64,000 nucleotides of DNA from Clavelina lepadiformis (lineage: Eukaryota; Chordata; Ascidiacea; Aplousobranchia; Clavelinidae), in the NCBI RefSeq assembly GCF_947623445.1, contig NC_135242.1, forward strand, positions 3,286,001 through 3,350,000, read 5' to 3'. The translations under genes and the position numbers were made by a program. The notes below the pieces were generated by a model. That model was not told the DNA's origin and made no database searches. It saw only the letters and a program-made list of their open reading frames with translations. Shown in pieces: positions 12,775 through 36,726 of the stretch. The stretch's first letter is position 1, and each line of letters begins with the position of its first letter.

Positions 12775-15112
12775 GCTTAGACCTTTATACCATCCATAAC
12801 TATGGACTATACTAACTCTGATTTACTGCATTTCTGCATATCTGAATCTGCAAATATTATTATTAGGAAAATGTTCATTCACTTACTCCCAAGAGTGCGA
12901 AAGTTGTGCCAAAGGTGACGTCAGAGAACTAACCAACGCTTTGGTTAGTAGCCCATACTGCCAATTAACTTGTTGCCTTATTGGCAAAAACGATGAAACT
13001 ACAACAAAATATGAAGCTTTTGTTGATAATTTTGGTCGATAGTAATCTATAAATGATATTTGTATAGCGAAATTAGTTTACGGAAAAATGATCACTTCTT
13101 CACTGAAAACTGGAATGAGTTTTGCTACTGGTCGGTGGTCACGTAATGACAGGCTACGCCAGTCTCCTTATTAATCGCAGTTCTAAGAACACCAGCCAAC
13201 CCTCGCTCAAGTGAACAGTTATACACGTCCATTCATGAACGCAGTAAACATCAAAGTCATCTTAACATTAGTTAACGAACAATGAAAGTCGTATTTGCGC
13301 AAAACATTATTTCGTATGACAAAACACACTGAAAATACACTATCTCGTTTTTTAGACCATTAGTAATTGCAGCCTTATTGTTCAAACAGAAGAACTTTGG
13401 CTGAAAAACTTTTGCTGCAATTCTTTATTGAATAGCACAAAAAAGTTTCTCACAACGTTCAGAAACGTATCGGCATAGCCCATAACGCAATTACATTGTT
13501 ATAAGTTATAACTGACCAAACTAGATTTTAAACATGATTTTTGTCTGATGTCTGGCGAGTGTCTACTGTATATAAAAGCATTTCTTTGCTATTGCGTCAC
13601 CTTCTAAACGACGCTGTTTTTGAACAATTGCGTCATCCGAATGGGATCAATTAAGAATCTATCTAAAAAATTTTCCTGCAAACAAACGACAGTGGTTGTT
13701 TCTGTCAAGTAAAATGAAATTGTTTGTGGAACTATCTCTTCATTAAAATGAAACTATCTCTTTTTCTACTTTTCGAGTTGCGTGACCACGAGTTATGCCT
13801 TAAAAAAGAAACCATTTTCTAAACGATTTGGTTGGTGTTGAAATGTAGTTATTCGCATCACAGCATTTTTGTCGCGATTAATTTTTTTTGAGTTACGACC
13901 TGAGCAATAACCGAAAGCAACGTTCTTAAGCTTCTGTGTAGATGGTGGGGTTGGAAAAATATGATGGTGTCACTAACGTATACAGATAGAACTTAATCGT
14001 GCTTTGTGTGGCCTTACGCTAACTACTACAAGATACCTTGTATAGTCTTGATTTATAGGCTAAATACCTTTATAATTAAAATCCTATTCCTGGCCTTACA
14101 CAATAAAATATTATTGAAGAATATCATCAAAAAAGTAGGCTACTTATGCTAGTTCCACAATTTTGGACAATATTTTTCATCTTAGACTCTTAGAGTAACC
14201 ATTATACTGTCAATAAACCGTTTCTGAATGACAAACGGCCGTGTCTGCCATTTTTTAAGTTATCATTAATTAACCTATGTCTTTTGATATAATACTTATC
14301 AGTAGGATAGCAAAACAAAACTTAATGCAAAGTCAAACTATAAATTAGTTATAGAGCAGCAAAATATCGAGAAAATTTAAAATTTGGCGGACTTTTCTAT
14401 CAAAACTTAACGTAAGCTAATCATTTGTATTTGGTAATATGTTAAAAAAAAGGCGAAAATGTGAAGGGTATGAAACAAAAAACAATTTTGCGTTATCTCG
14501 CGGCTGAATGAAATCATCTCGTTGTCTCATCTTGGGAAACGTTCCATGACGGGTAACTTTCTCCTACACCTGCAAGTTACAGATAGAATTTTCAGAGATC
14601 TTTCAAGCTTGCATTGCAGTCAACATGCTTCGGTAATAATTAGGAAAAAGAAAGCCCGAAATAGTCCAAAAATATTTTAGTTTGGGAACTTCTATAAACC
14701 TTCACAAAACCATTTACAAAATATAGCCTAAGGACTTTTGTTTTTTGAGTTCAAAACGTCCGAATTTTAAATTTATACTTTAGATCTACATGATTAACGT
14801 TTAAATTAATTATTTTTTAAAGCTAGTGGCTAGAAGGGGTCTCGCTACCAGTTATCAAATTGTGCCCCGCAGTAGACTATGTTACGCCGGTTCTGAGTTG
14901 GCCTATATTGCATGAACACACTTGGTTTGTTTTGTATTTTAGGTAATGACATCATAACTTTTGTCATCTTAAACTTGGTGATGATTTCACATCGCTCAAA
15001 TTCCGGTTATCCAGCTAGACTTTTGTGCAAGTTGCGATGGGTACACTGTTTTTATTTGTTTTCTAATTTTCTTTATATCGTTTTCCTCCAATTTAGAGCT
15101 ATTTACCAGAAT
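12775..15112. other. Gene-poor intergenic region
   Basis: AT-rich sequence without an exon series, RNA gene or clear repeat that I can support. Confidence 0.4.
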
Positions 15113-15246
15113 CACTGAACAAGAGCAAACACCGTTATTGCGTTGCCCAAGGACATTACAAGGGTAAGCCTATCTTCACTAGGTATCGAACACGGACAGC
15201 GAAATCGCAAGCCCAGTGCTCTAACTACTCCGCAAACCGAGCAGTA
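15113..15246 (-). mobile_element. tRNA-derived SINE fragment
   Basis: On the minus strand, GGAGTAGTTAGAGCAC resembles the tRNA D-arm/A-box and GTGTTCGATACC resembles the T-arm/B-box. They are about 30 bases apart, as in a tRNA. Downstream comes TGTCCTTGGGCAACGC, resembling the CCTTGGGCAAG block found in the body of many tRNA-derived SINEs. The tRNA part does not fold into a perfect cloverleaf, so it is a retroposon and not a working tRNA gene. Confidence 0.6.
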
Positions 15247-15908
15247 TCTATTCATAAATTATAATTATATATACCGGGGTGGTTTATTCACTCTTACCAG
15301 CAGGTGGTGACATCATGGCTTAGCACAGACAGAGCCAATAGCGAAATCCAACCATATCACTGAAGCCCTACAGCGCCGTTTAAGTTTGCTACGATTTCAG
15401 GGATTCTTGTGTTGAAGTGTGGAGATATGGTTATGGTGTGATCCTTTGGTAAAGGGCGTGATGGCGTTGGTGCGTAGTAAACTTGAAATTGTCCCAATTG
15501 ATGAATGGATATGAATTGCGAAGTTATTTAGGCCTACAGGCTAATGATTTCTTGAAGATGAATCCTAACTTCACTAGGCCTAGCCTAATAAAATGGTTGA
15601 AAACTTCCCTTAGTTTACCAAACGTCGGCTTGTTAGCCTCAGAAGCTAATTTTAAAATTAATAAGTAGAATGTTGTTAAAAAGGTTTAATCCTAGGCTGT
15701 ACAAATGTAGTCTTAGCCTTGTAAATCTTTTTAGTTGGATAGTGTGACAGACGCACGAGGACTCACCAACGTGCTCGACAAACTTTTTCAAGTTCACGCT
15801 GAATTCTAGAAACAGACCGGGCAAAGTCGGTTGCTTGAACGCCGATTTGAAACAATTAACAAAGAATTAGGCTAGCCTAGGTTAAGGTTTCAGTATGCTC
15901 GATGACAC

Positions 15909-16028
15909 CAACATTTGGGTCTAATATACAAGTGCACAACCAGAAGAAGTCTCAATTTGAGCAGTTGGGGTCTAGTATACAAAGGCATCCTGAGGTTGTG
16001 CACTTGTTTATTAGATCCAAAATTTGTG
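15909..16028. repeat. Inverted repeat, possible small MITE or hairpin
   Basis: The left arm, 15909-15941, begins caacatttgggtctaata. The right arm, 15994-16028, matches its reverse complement over about 33 bases with a few mismatches. The 52-base centre holds another copy of the ggtctagtatacaa motif. No target duplication was identified. Confidence 0.55.
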
Positions 16029-17067
16029 TATGTGAATGCACAATATCTTGTCAAAAACTGCTTTCCGCTTCAAGTTGTCAGGTCGGTTACGTTCTAAAGT
16101 TGGCTCTCTTATACTTCTGCACTCCGACTTGAAGGTTTGAATGGGAATTAGTAATAGAATAGAAATTATGGCGTAATATTTCCTTAAAATTCTATCCTGA
16201 TATGGGAGTGCAAAAGTAATGAGAGACCCCTCATGTTTTCGTGCGCGGTTTAACTGATTTCTAACACAAACTTTAAGTTCAATTTATTTTTCATTGTTTT
16301 TTCTCGTATTTTTGCTTTGCCTAACACATAGCCTACTCTACTAGTAGTGGTAGCCTACCCTATAGATCCAATAGAATTTGCAGCCATTACTGGTTATATA
16401 ACCTACATAATCTGAAAGAGCAGTATACTGAAATAAACCATAAGCTAGTGGAAAGCATGGCAACTGGACCCTTGAAATTATTAAAGACTGTCCTTGCTGC
16501 ACCCGAATGTCAATTTGGGAAGGGTGTAATCTCTAAAAAGACTGTGCTTTGAAATACTGTAAAGCTTTTTCAAGATTTTGGCTCTTCTGTTTTTCTCTTT
16601 TAGACGACCCTGATTTTAGTCATTCTGCACCTGGTCAGCTTGATTTTGGCTGTCCTGCACCCTCGAAATATTGTTGAAAAGTGCGGTGCTTTCCAGTCTA
16701 GGACACAAGGTAGCTTCCAAAGCCAGATAGAAAAGTATTTTACAACTCTGTCAATCTCCATGTATAGTTGTATACTGTTTTAAATGAAAGTTTTGTTTAA
16801 ATATCATGGACAATATTGTTATTGGATTTCAGTCTGAGTCAAGTGAAACAATATAAGGATAATTCAATTCCAACCATTTGCTAAAAATACCCCTAATTAT
16901 GAATTATGATAAGTGTTTTACGTTTTGTTAAAAGTTAATATTGCTATAATCTTCAAGTGGTCTAATTCTTCACAAGTGAGTTCTTGTTTCAGTTGTTTTT
17001 GTATGTGATTGTTGTTACTTAAAACGTTGGAATCCAGATAGTCCCAGTGGTGTAACATTTTTATCGA

Positions 17068-17305
17068 CTGCTACTATTTCACCAGAAAATATCGTGCATT
17101 CGAAGCTATTTATCACAGTTTCTTGTCAACTTAACTTGAATTTTATGACACAGTAGCCGAAACCTAACCTAAATCTACCTTCTAATCTAAATCTAACTCC
17201 AATAAAACCTTAAATAGTTAAAGTGAACTTTTTCCATACCCATTCTCTTAACTTAACCGCTATCTTTAACAGGCTGCATGACCTACATACAGTGAAATAT
17301 TCACT
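17068..17305 (-). mobile_element. MITE family 2, inverted copy
   Basis: Starts ctactatttcaccaga and ends ggctgcatgacctacatacagtgaaatattcact. It is the reverse orientation of the elements at 18476, 35239 and 37280. Shared internal blocks include aggtcannnagcctgttg and a tract related to ttaggttac. Confidence 0.6.
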
Positions 17306-18475
17306 TCGATCCATTGAAATAGTCTATTTGAATGGAGTTGATGGCTAATGCTTTTTCCAGATTCATCATGAACCATATGGCACACTTCAAACATTTTTTA
17401 GCTATGTTTTTTTTGCGCTGGCCACTTAATAAAGAAACCAATAATTATTGTTCAGCGACAGTTTTAATGCTAATTTATAGGTAACAAACATGTAATTTGA
17501 TAGGCTGCATGTTGTCACACCAGAATTTCAACCTCCACACCTCAGTAGGTTGCACCAAGTATATAAATTTCTTTTTTATAATTGTTGTAAGTCTTCGCCA
17601 CCCGGCTCTAAATTCTGCAACTGGCATATACTGAGATTGTGCAGTTTAAAAGCTATTTTATGTTGTATATGTATATTTGAACTTGACTCTCAATGTATGA
17701 AACAGCTTACTCTGACATCAACATTACACTTTTAGATACTGTTTATATGGTGGTAAACGGTTAATGTTTTCACGTATTTCGTAATCTTGAAAGATACGAC
17801 ACGGCATCAATTTCAGTGGCACTAAAACGTAATTTGCAAATTTAACAAAGTTATGAGCATATATATGTTCAATTGTTCACCAGCTTAATGTGCTGACGCT
17901 AATGAGCAGCACAGCAGTGTTTACTTACAAAAACGCTAGTTCATGTAGGTGTTATATGCGTTGGACTTTGTTTGCCATAGAATTTGATGATGTCTGAGTT
18001 TGTTTACCTCAAAATGTCATGATGCTTTGTCTGGTTTAGGGTGTTACGCATTGGTCCACACTCCACAATGTTGCGCAGTTTTTATTCAAAGTAAGTGAAA
18101 ATGCTGTGCTTCATGGCCCTGTAATGACAATTTAATTCATATTTTGTTTGAAATGTGAAATTTATGTTAACATAAGTAAAAATTTTATTTGTGAAGTGAA
18201 GATCATTAAGCCCATAAAAACAGTCATTTCATATATAACGAAAGTTATGATTTGCCCATGATTTATCTTTAATGGTTGTTAAAATGGAAAATAATTAATT
18301 CTTGTTAAATACTTGCCTTTTATTTTTCGTTTTTGTAATTCAAAACAAGTTCGAAGTGTGTTAAGTAGTCAAAGTTTAGAGCTAGTTCACTTTGCATAAT
18401 ATCTGAAGTTTACAAATTACCTTATTGCTGCCAAAGTCAGAAAAAACTGGTACCTAAACCATTTTTTATTTGAAA

Positions 18476-18680
18476 ATGACTATTTCACAATAAATAGGTC
18501 ACACAGCCTGTTGCTAAGAATAGGTTGTTGGGTTGGGTATTCGAAAAAATGTAGTTTATTTGTTTTGGGTTTGATTGAAGTTTAGGTTACTAAGTTATAA
18601 CATTTATAATCAAGTTAGGTCAACAAAAAACTGTAAAAATAGCTTCAGACGTACAATTTTGTTGGTGAAATAGTGATAGC
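18476..18680 (+). mobile_element. MITE family 2, copy
   Basis: Begins gactatttcaca and ends ggtgaaatagtgatagc (inverted termini). It has the internal blocks aggtcacacagcctgttg, ggttgggttggg, taggttactaagttataacat and ctgtaaaaatagcttc, in the same order as the other copies. Confidence 0.65.
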
Positions 18681-21220
18681 TTTTTTATTTTCAACAACCT
18701 TTTTTGCAAGCTAAGCATTTGCGTTTTTACTGTGAGAACCTTGCAAATGACGTTTCAGGTGTTAAATGTCATTCTCCCGCACTCTTGATGGCTTCTTCCC
18801 TTTTGTTTATGTAATTATGTATATTGTCAAATCTGTTGTCGTTGTTAGTAACATGTCATGCTGTAGTTATGCTGTGTTATACCAAGCAAAACTACTGGAA
18901 TAAAGCTAAATTTCTAAGTCAAACAAGCCTTAAATTTGATGTGTCAAGTAAAAACCTGAAACTGAGAATTAAGAAGTTTTCATTCTAAATGTATTTAAAG
19001 TGATTTCATCTAAGTGGATGGTTTTGATTGGATGTTCTGTGATAGTATGTCACACTCATATACTGTTTGTGATTGACAAGTGTACATAGTGACCAGTACT
19101 ATGCACTGTGGAGAGTTATTTTGCTATTTATATTTCAAAGCTTCGTTTTCAGCTTAAGCTGCCAGCCTCCAAAAGCCGTATCCGTCTACCACACAGCATC
19201 CATGAAAAATTTTCCTTTAACGCTAATCACGTGATATAAAGAAGCATACCAAGCCATAAAACCGGGTGTTGCTTTTCTTCATTGCCGAAGAGATTTGAAA
19301 CTTCGCTATGTGATGTTATTTAGTGCTTATTATTACGTGAATACGTTTTTTGTAAACCGCCAATTTCACTTACAGTAGTTTGTTGCTCGGCGACTTGACT
19401 GACAGGTCGACGTAGAGTACCTCTTTTTGTTTTGGTCGTTTGACGCTTTGAATGATTAAACGCTTCGTTGGTTTTTATGATCGTTCGTCTTTCTTAGATT
19501 AACGTGCAAATTTTGTAAAGGTTTAAGTCAGTAGAAATGACGTGGTTTTATTATTACGTACGTCATTTGTTGTCCCAAAGCACCATTTGCGTTTTGTCTG
19601 CAAATGTCCATTTAGTTACCCTTGGTTTGACAAGTAGTGTTACGGCTATTTTGCTGGTGGATATATTTACCTCGAAAACACTTCGAAAAAGGTTCTTCGA
19701 ATTTACATTAAGATATAACTCCTTTTCCTGCGGTTTACTGCGAATGGTATAAAGCGTACCAGTGTTACTGCTAAGTATCAAGAGTAACAGCTTAATTTCA
19801 TAACACGTATTCGTTTATCTTGCTAAACTCCTACGCGCTATTACATTACGCTTGACCTATCGCGGTAGTTAGTCGTTTGGTTGTGTTAAACCGCGGCTGC
19901 TGTTTTGAAGACAACTACGCTCCTAAGCGCAGAAAGCAACGAAGCGTTACCGTTTACAAATTGAAGTAGAATTTTGTAGACGACAACCCAGTAGTAAGCG
20001 ATTTACGTTTGGGAATTAAAGACTTAAAAGACGTAATTACAGCCGAATACTGCAGCATCAAAAACTTTGCATTGAAAAAACGCGCCTTGTCTATTACAGT
20101 AAATCCGTATTTCACCTGAAACAGCATTAGGTACCCAGATTACGTCATTGGAAAGCGAACAAAGTTTAGACCTCTACCTATTTTGAGATGTCTTAAAGGT
20201 TTACATTTATTGTATAACAGTGTACCAGTGCTTGCGGTGGTTTCATTTCATCGTAGTTCACTCGGAAATATCTATAACTTGTACGCAGAATACAGGAAGC
20301 GGCAACAAAAAATACCGCTTTAATAATTGCTCGATAACCATAACAGCGTAATGTGTCTTATGCATGGTTTGCTTAATTATAGGTTTCTTATTATCTGTCG
20401 CAATTTTTAAATCAATTACAGGACTTGGTAATTTATCGTTCATATGAGTACAAGCACATAAGAAGTCGAATACAACTGCGAGTAGTAGTGGAAGATTTCG
20501 CGTATTACAGTAGTTATCAAGCGGCAGTGTTCCAGGCTATTGAGATAAGGTTGCAAGCATAGTTCTAACATGTTATGTTTAGCGGAGTTGTTTTGACGGT
20601 TGGGTGCTGATTGCCTGACGTTGTTGAACTTTTTGTCGAACGTTTGGCCTAGTTTGTAAACCGGAAACATTATTTTTTAAAACGGTCCTTGTACTTTCCT
20701 TCACCCCCATTGTGTACCAATGTATGTATTCTCAACCAAGCCCGGCTGTGTCTTATAAACTTCCCCGAAAGATGATAACCCCCACGATTCAAACGCTTTT
20801 TGAATAGCTGGCTGTTGTGACACTCATCACGACTCTGATAGAGCTCTGAATAAAGATAGGATTTTTTCAACATACGCCTTGTGCAAAGATGACGTCATAA
20901 CGTGGGTGAACGATTCTCGTACCGGAAAGTTCTTGTCGGTCGTTGGCATTGTGTTGACAATTTATCTTACTATCTAACTAACCATTACCTATTCCACTTT
21001 CCTTCGTAGAAAATAGGTGGTGTTTATTTGTTATTTTGTATATTGCATAACATATTGGTGTTTATTGCTTGCAAAGTTAGTAAAGGCTACTCGGTAAATA
21101 GACCAATCTCTGTCGGTGGCCAGAAAAATTCCCGCTTCGGCAGACGTAAGTTAGTTCGTAAAATTTTTCTATCATAATTACCAACTGCTCGTTCGTTTAA
21201 TTGTCTTGTCTAATTGCAGG
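18681..21220. other. Upstream flank of the Src-family gene
   Basis: No coding exons are seen. The sequence taattgcag at 21212-21220 immediately before the first coding exon is a good splice acceptor. The 5' leader therefore either comes from an upstream non-coding exon in this flank or is supplied by spliced-leader trans-splicing, which is common in ascidians. Confidence 0.45.
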
Positions 21221-21229
21221 CCAATAAAG

Positions 21230-31342
<10,113 letters not shown>

Positions 31343-33062
31343 AACATCGTGCTATTTTAAACATTTTCTTCTGGAACAGTTGCGTCTTGGGCCCGCAGTG
31401 GTCGTGTCGGAAGGACGATGTATGAGTAGAATACTCATTGCCGCTAGCAGCCCCGTCTGCTGCACGTACATAGCGATCCTGTCTAATTAGAGCCCCTTTT
31501 ATATTTAGTACAGTGCCTGCTTTTTTCTTTTCATCGAAATTTTACAACATTAATTTTTTGCTCTGTAAATAGTAGTCTCATTTTGTGCTCATTACTTGTC
31601 AGTACCATCGCTTGGTCGTCTGGATCGAAATTGCACGTTTTTCATCAAGAACCGATTCGTGCTGTGTATGAAGTGTATATTTTCACCCTACGCACAGAAG
31701 CTCTTTCGTTTCGATCATTATTGAACTGCGGTGTTTTGTGTTCTCCTTCATGCACTAGGTGTCTTAAACCATTGTTTTTTAGTCTTCATGTAATGAGAAA
31801 AACGCATTTAATTCACCCTAATCGCCACTGAAAAGCGCTTCACGGCAAGTATTTAGTTATTAATTTTCTTAACATTGTCTGCTTAATTTTCGACGTCACA
31901 TCAACAGCAGTTTACATTAATCTTGTAGAGTTTCATACAACAATTTTTTTTGTCACGGGAAGACAAAATTAACTTAAATATGACTTATTTCCTTTAACCA
32001 TTCTGACGCTTAACAATTAACAAGACAGCGTTCATTTTGTACCTATTAATCTGAAATCAGCGAAGGGGTTTCTACATAAACATTAGCATCGGTGAGTGGG
32101 CTTTTTCTTTGCTTTTGAAATAATCTAAATCGTTAGTTATTGATTTTTTAGCCCAGTTGAATATTTCGAAAACCGTACATAGCTTATTATAGTATTGTCT
32201 TTTGAGTTTTTAGGTGATTGTTTCTTTATTTCTGTTGTGTCCGTTGTAAATGCAATAATATAATTAAAGCTTTTTAATGATTTTTTAGCCGCTGTTTTTT
32301 TTGTTGCTTACAATAAAATTTCATGCGCCAATAAAATTTCTTGATCGATTGGTTTAAAATTTTTTGGAGGCCAAAATCTGCGACTTTATCGGTAAAATTC
32401 CGAACATGTGTGTTATTTTCAGCGCGATTATGCAATTTTATGTTCACGACGTAGCTAACTTTCGAGCCTGTTGGCTAGCCTCAGCATGGACCCATATGGC
32501 GAATATTCTGAAAGAAAATTTTTTACCAACAATCCGTTTGCACAAAAAACTATTGCTCCTGAAACAGTCATCAATTTGAAAATTAATGAAATGTTTATGC
32601 AGGTTTAAGAATCAAATTTGACAGTCGGCTGAAATGCTGAACTAAATACACGCCATAAAGGAAGGTAACCAAGATCCAACCGGACTTATTCCACTACTAT
32701 TTCCGGCAAGCGGCAATGCACGTATGTCCATTGCACAGCAAACTATAAAACAATTTTATATAGAAGTATTGTTTTGCGAAGGAATTGCATTGTTGTACCA
32801 CAAGCGTTATAAAGATTGATTGCTTTTGATACCGGAAGGCGAAAAAGAAAATTGTTATGTGCTTGAGTTTTTTGAACTTACAGGTCGTCAAGCTTGGTGG
32901 AGCTTTTTCTACCATTCCTAAGAAGGCAATCTTTTCGCTTTCAGAATTGTACGTAAAGACAAAAGCAGATTTAACTGAGCACAAGCAACAATTTGTGCCT
33001 GCAGTTTTTGATTAGCACCCTGTTATTGGTGACGTCATATTGTTGCTCATTAGTGGTTGAGA
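31343..33062. other. 3' flank and UTR of the Src-family gene
   Basis: AT-rich, with poly(A)-type signals such as caataaaat at about 32311 and 32330. No convincing exon or repeat. Confidence 0.5.
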
Positions 33063-33692
33063 GAGGCAGGGTCGTATTCAAAAGAACGGCTGTTATTGTT
33101 GTACAGCAGCCTGCTGTTACGAATAGCGCCCTGTTATTGTTTAAGCTACTGCTCAGTAGTTAACAAGCTACTGCTACCGTTGTTGATGTGTAACGGCTAT
33201 AGGCTACTGTTCATGACGTAATGAGCAGTAGGATGTGATTAATCGAGTAGCACTTTGCTGCTGGTTTCTGCTCTGTAATTCATAAGCTGCTGGTGGTGAC
33301 GTAATGAACAGCAGACTGTGATTGCTCGAGTAGAACTCTGCTATTGGTTGCTGTTGAAAACTGTACGGCTACTGTTTTTTTTTTTATATCAAGGACGTTC
33401 AAAGCGTGAACATAAATTATGCTATCCTCACTCACACAACCAATCTTTGAATATGTATTTTTTTATAAAAACCATTGCAAAGCTTACCTTTTCCTTAGAT
33501 AAAGAACACATCAGCTGCTCATTTTGTTGAAAAAGTTAACTGCTATTGAATACGTCACGAACAGCAGCCTGGCGTTACTTTATCAACAACAGGCTGTTAG
33601 TCACTGACCAGCAACCAATAGCGGGTGCAATTGGAAAGCAGCATGCTGCTATTCAACAATAGCGCCAGCTCTTTTGGTTACAACCCTACCTC
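33063..33692. mobile_element. Foldback-type element with long inverted ends and internal repeats
   Basis: The left end (gaggcagggtcgtattcaaa, 33063 onward) and the reverse complement of the right end (gaggtagggttgtaaccaaa, to 33692) match imperfectly for about 75 bases, including a shared ctgtaca/ttgaa-agcagc-tgctg block. Inside, 33202-33268 and 33286-33352 are imperfect direct repeats (period about 84) containing gacgtaatga-cag-ag. No coding frame. It abuts the hAT copy at 33709. Confidence 0.65.
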
Positions 33693-33700
33693 ATAAAAGA

Positions 33701-34225
33701 CCCTACCACAGGGGTGGCCAAACCTGCTTCATGCTCGAGCCGCATGTAACAAATTCCAGTTTTAAAAGAGCCACAACACAAACACAATAAAAAACACGAA
33801 TTTATTCACTCACAACGAAGTGTAGCTATTGATAAATATTAGTGCTGCTTGGTGATACTATGTGTCTCGACCTGGGCTTTACCAACTCTTTTTGCAATTC
33901 TTAGTATAACCGTAACCAAGATTTAGGTCAGCCCTGACGTACTGCCAGCTTCAATCTAACAGTTTACTTAACTACAGTGTACAAGTTAGCACACTTCTGT
34001 ACAATAATGTACTTTTTGGAGTGTAATATGATTACTACTAACAATGAGTCCATTATTACTACGTGTGATAGAACGCATTGTTTCATAATCTGATCAAACA
34101 ACTCGTCTAGACCGGGAAAATGCATGCCTAATTCAACAATGCTAATTCATTAAAGAGCCGCAATCAAAGGCTCAAAGAGCCGCATGCGGCTCGAGAGCCA
34201 CAGTTTGGCCACCCCTGCCCTACCA
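33701..34225. mobile_element. Non-autonomous hAT element (MITE), copy 2, with 8-bp target duplication
   Basis: The element is 33709-34217 (509 bp), with ends CAGGGGTGGCCA and TGGCCACCCCTG, in the same orientation as copy 1 and nearly identical to it. It has a perfect 8-bp duplication, ccctacca, at 33701-33708 and 34218-34225. The high similarity of the copies suggests recent mobility driven by a hAT transposase elsewhere. Confidence 0.93.
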
Positions 34226-35238
34226 TGTTATGAGGTGCTGTCATGGTCTCATGGATATCTTGTATACAATTAGACCGCAAATCTGTCAGCGAGAGTAGTA
34301 CTGTATGTGCACGATATCTATACTTGTACAAGCACTGTACACAAAAAAATCTACATTTGCTCTAAATAAATCCGAAAATTATCGCTTTTATTGTCATATT
34401 TTAAGATTTATGTTTTTGCAAACGTGATTTCGTGCTGGAAAGATTGAACGAGGTGATATTGCGAAAATGACACTTTCGGGCGTGACTGTTAATGTATGAC
34501 GTCATACTTTTATCAAGTGAACCGTGTTGATTTCGTAAGATCGTTTCAGGTCTAGTCAAGCTAGCCTTTGTGTTGAGGTTTCTGGGCGGCTGTAAAGTTT
34601 CAAAGGTTACTTTTTTGTTGTATTATAGCTCTAGGCAGACAAAGCAAATACTTTTTATAAATTAATTGCTTCTCATTTTTTATGAAGTTACCTACACATC
34701 TGCAGCATACTGGCTTAAAATTTTTGCGCCTTTGTACTGTAGCTGTCGCAGCAGTGTATATAGGCTTATGCCGGGATAAATAGGCCGAGACTGAAGTATG
34801 TGTGCGGTATAAGCCCTGAAATTTGATTTAACTATACTGTATATCAGTATTTTCAACAGTTTAGTGTCCATAATTGTTAAAACAAAAAAAGCAAGCTGGT
34901 GTAGGCGTAATGAGAGGCAACAACAAAAACAGGTATATAGCCTGTATAGGTTAGTACAATAGGCTATGCTGTACTGTAGCCTTTAATCTGATAGTTTGAT
35001 GAAAAACTTCAGACGCAAAATATAATGATTGATTGATAGAGTGAAGTGGAATTTATAAGTGGTCAGAATTTCCATCATTGTGCTAGGCATAGTATAATCT
35101 GGTGTATTAAAATTTGCAGAAAGGTAATAACCTATGCTGCTATGTGTCACAGACTGCAGAGTACGACCCTGTATGGAAAGCTTGTATTTTGGCACAGGAA
35201 GGTTCACGCAAAAAAGTAAGGTCTCTGTTTTGTTTTTC

Positions 35239-35474
35239 AGAGTGACTATTTCACCGTTAGTAGGTCACGCAGCCTGTTGTTAAAGATAGGTGGTTGGGTT
35301 AGGAGAAAGGCAATGCCAATAATTGCGTTTAGCTTTTTTAGGCCTTATTGGAGTTAAAGTTAGATTAGGAGGGAGATTTAGGTTACTATGTTACAACATT
35401 TAAATTAGGTTAATAAGAGAATGTGAAAAATAGCTTTGAACGGACTATTTTTTTCTGGTGAAATAGTGGCAGCC
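35239..35474 (+). mobile_element. MITE family 2, copy
   Basis: Begins agtgactatttcacc and ends ggtgaaatagtggcagcc. Internal blocks aggtcacgcagcctgttg, taggttactatgttacaacat and tagctttgaacg are shared with the copies at 18476 and 37280. Confidence 0.7.
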
Positions 35475-36726
35475 TTTGTTTTTTGTGCTTGTTTCAAAAT
35501 ATTGTGTCATGATTTATTCAGGTTAGATATTTATGCCAGTGGCATAATGATATTTGCCCCTTTGAAATGCCGTAGATCTTCGGTGTAACTTACAAACACA
35601 CCAGACAAAAGCACACCGGAGATATTTTGGGCTAAGTGATTTAGCACAGACACACCATTATGCAGAAACGGTTTTTTTTATGAGAGAAAGATGTGCTTTG
35701 GCCACAAGTTGTGGTGCATACTAGCTGCTTTCTCGCACTCTGGAATTTGCTTTTGCACTCACAAGAACTCGGCGAAAGATGCCATATTCTGCAGTCCTAC
35801 TGTGTATCAATGAACCATCCAAGAGTGATGCGTGAGGTTAAGGTCTGTGTGGTATTCTTCACAGATTTAGATAAGATGAGCCGAATGTGTGCTGAACTTA
35901 CGGCATTCCTATTTTTTTGTTACTCATGAAATTCAACACTGTATCACTATTTTGTGATTTTACACCTAGGTTTAATTTCTGTTGCCAGTACAAAATATAT
36001 AAATGTGAAAAAGCTCAAAATATTTTCTCATTCTAGATTGAAAAATTTGCAAACTTTTCGGAGGATTTCAATCTTACTTGTCACTAGTCACATCTGAGAA
36101 TAGGTGTACTGTTACAGCTATATACATAACTCAATCTAACTAGTTATATGTGTATAGCTTACCACTACTTAGTTATATACGTATTTGAATCTTGCTTCAC
36201 ATGGGATATCTCCTTCAAATATGCTATCCTATTTACCTGGTTCCTTACCTTATGCATGGATAAACTTTTCACTTTAAAATCGGTCATAAGTTGCTCTACT
36301 CGTTAACATTGTACTTGTGGTAAACTACAGTTTGCTAGTATATATTTTTTTCATAATTATTCAAACTTGTGAATGAAATAGTCCTTCTTAAGCGTAGCAA
36401 ACGTGGAAAAATCACATTATTTGTAGTACCACTCTTCACAGTATGCTATTGTAAATTGTTAAGGTAGTGGCACCCTAAGTTGATGAAATAAGATTTCAGT
36501 AGCCTATGATATGGTATTAAACTATATATTTTCAAGATTGCATTGTGAAGAGTCTCAGTTTACTCGGCCTAACAAAGTGAAACTGATCAAACATTTATGG
36601 AGTTATATTTTTATGATAGGTTGGTTGAGAAAAAAAATCTTAATAGAAATAATAGATCCTTGTTTCAATTCTTTTTGTTATTTTAACTACAAAAAGTGCT
36701 GCTAACATTAAGTGTTCAGTTTTCAA

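Noticed and set aside
15180..15246. Functional tRNA gene
   Set aside because: The arms do not pair fully, and a SINE-type body follows the B-box.
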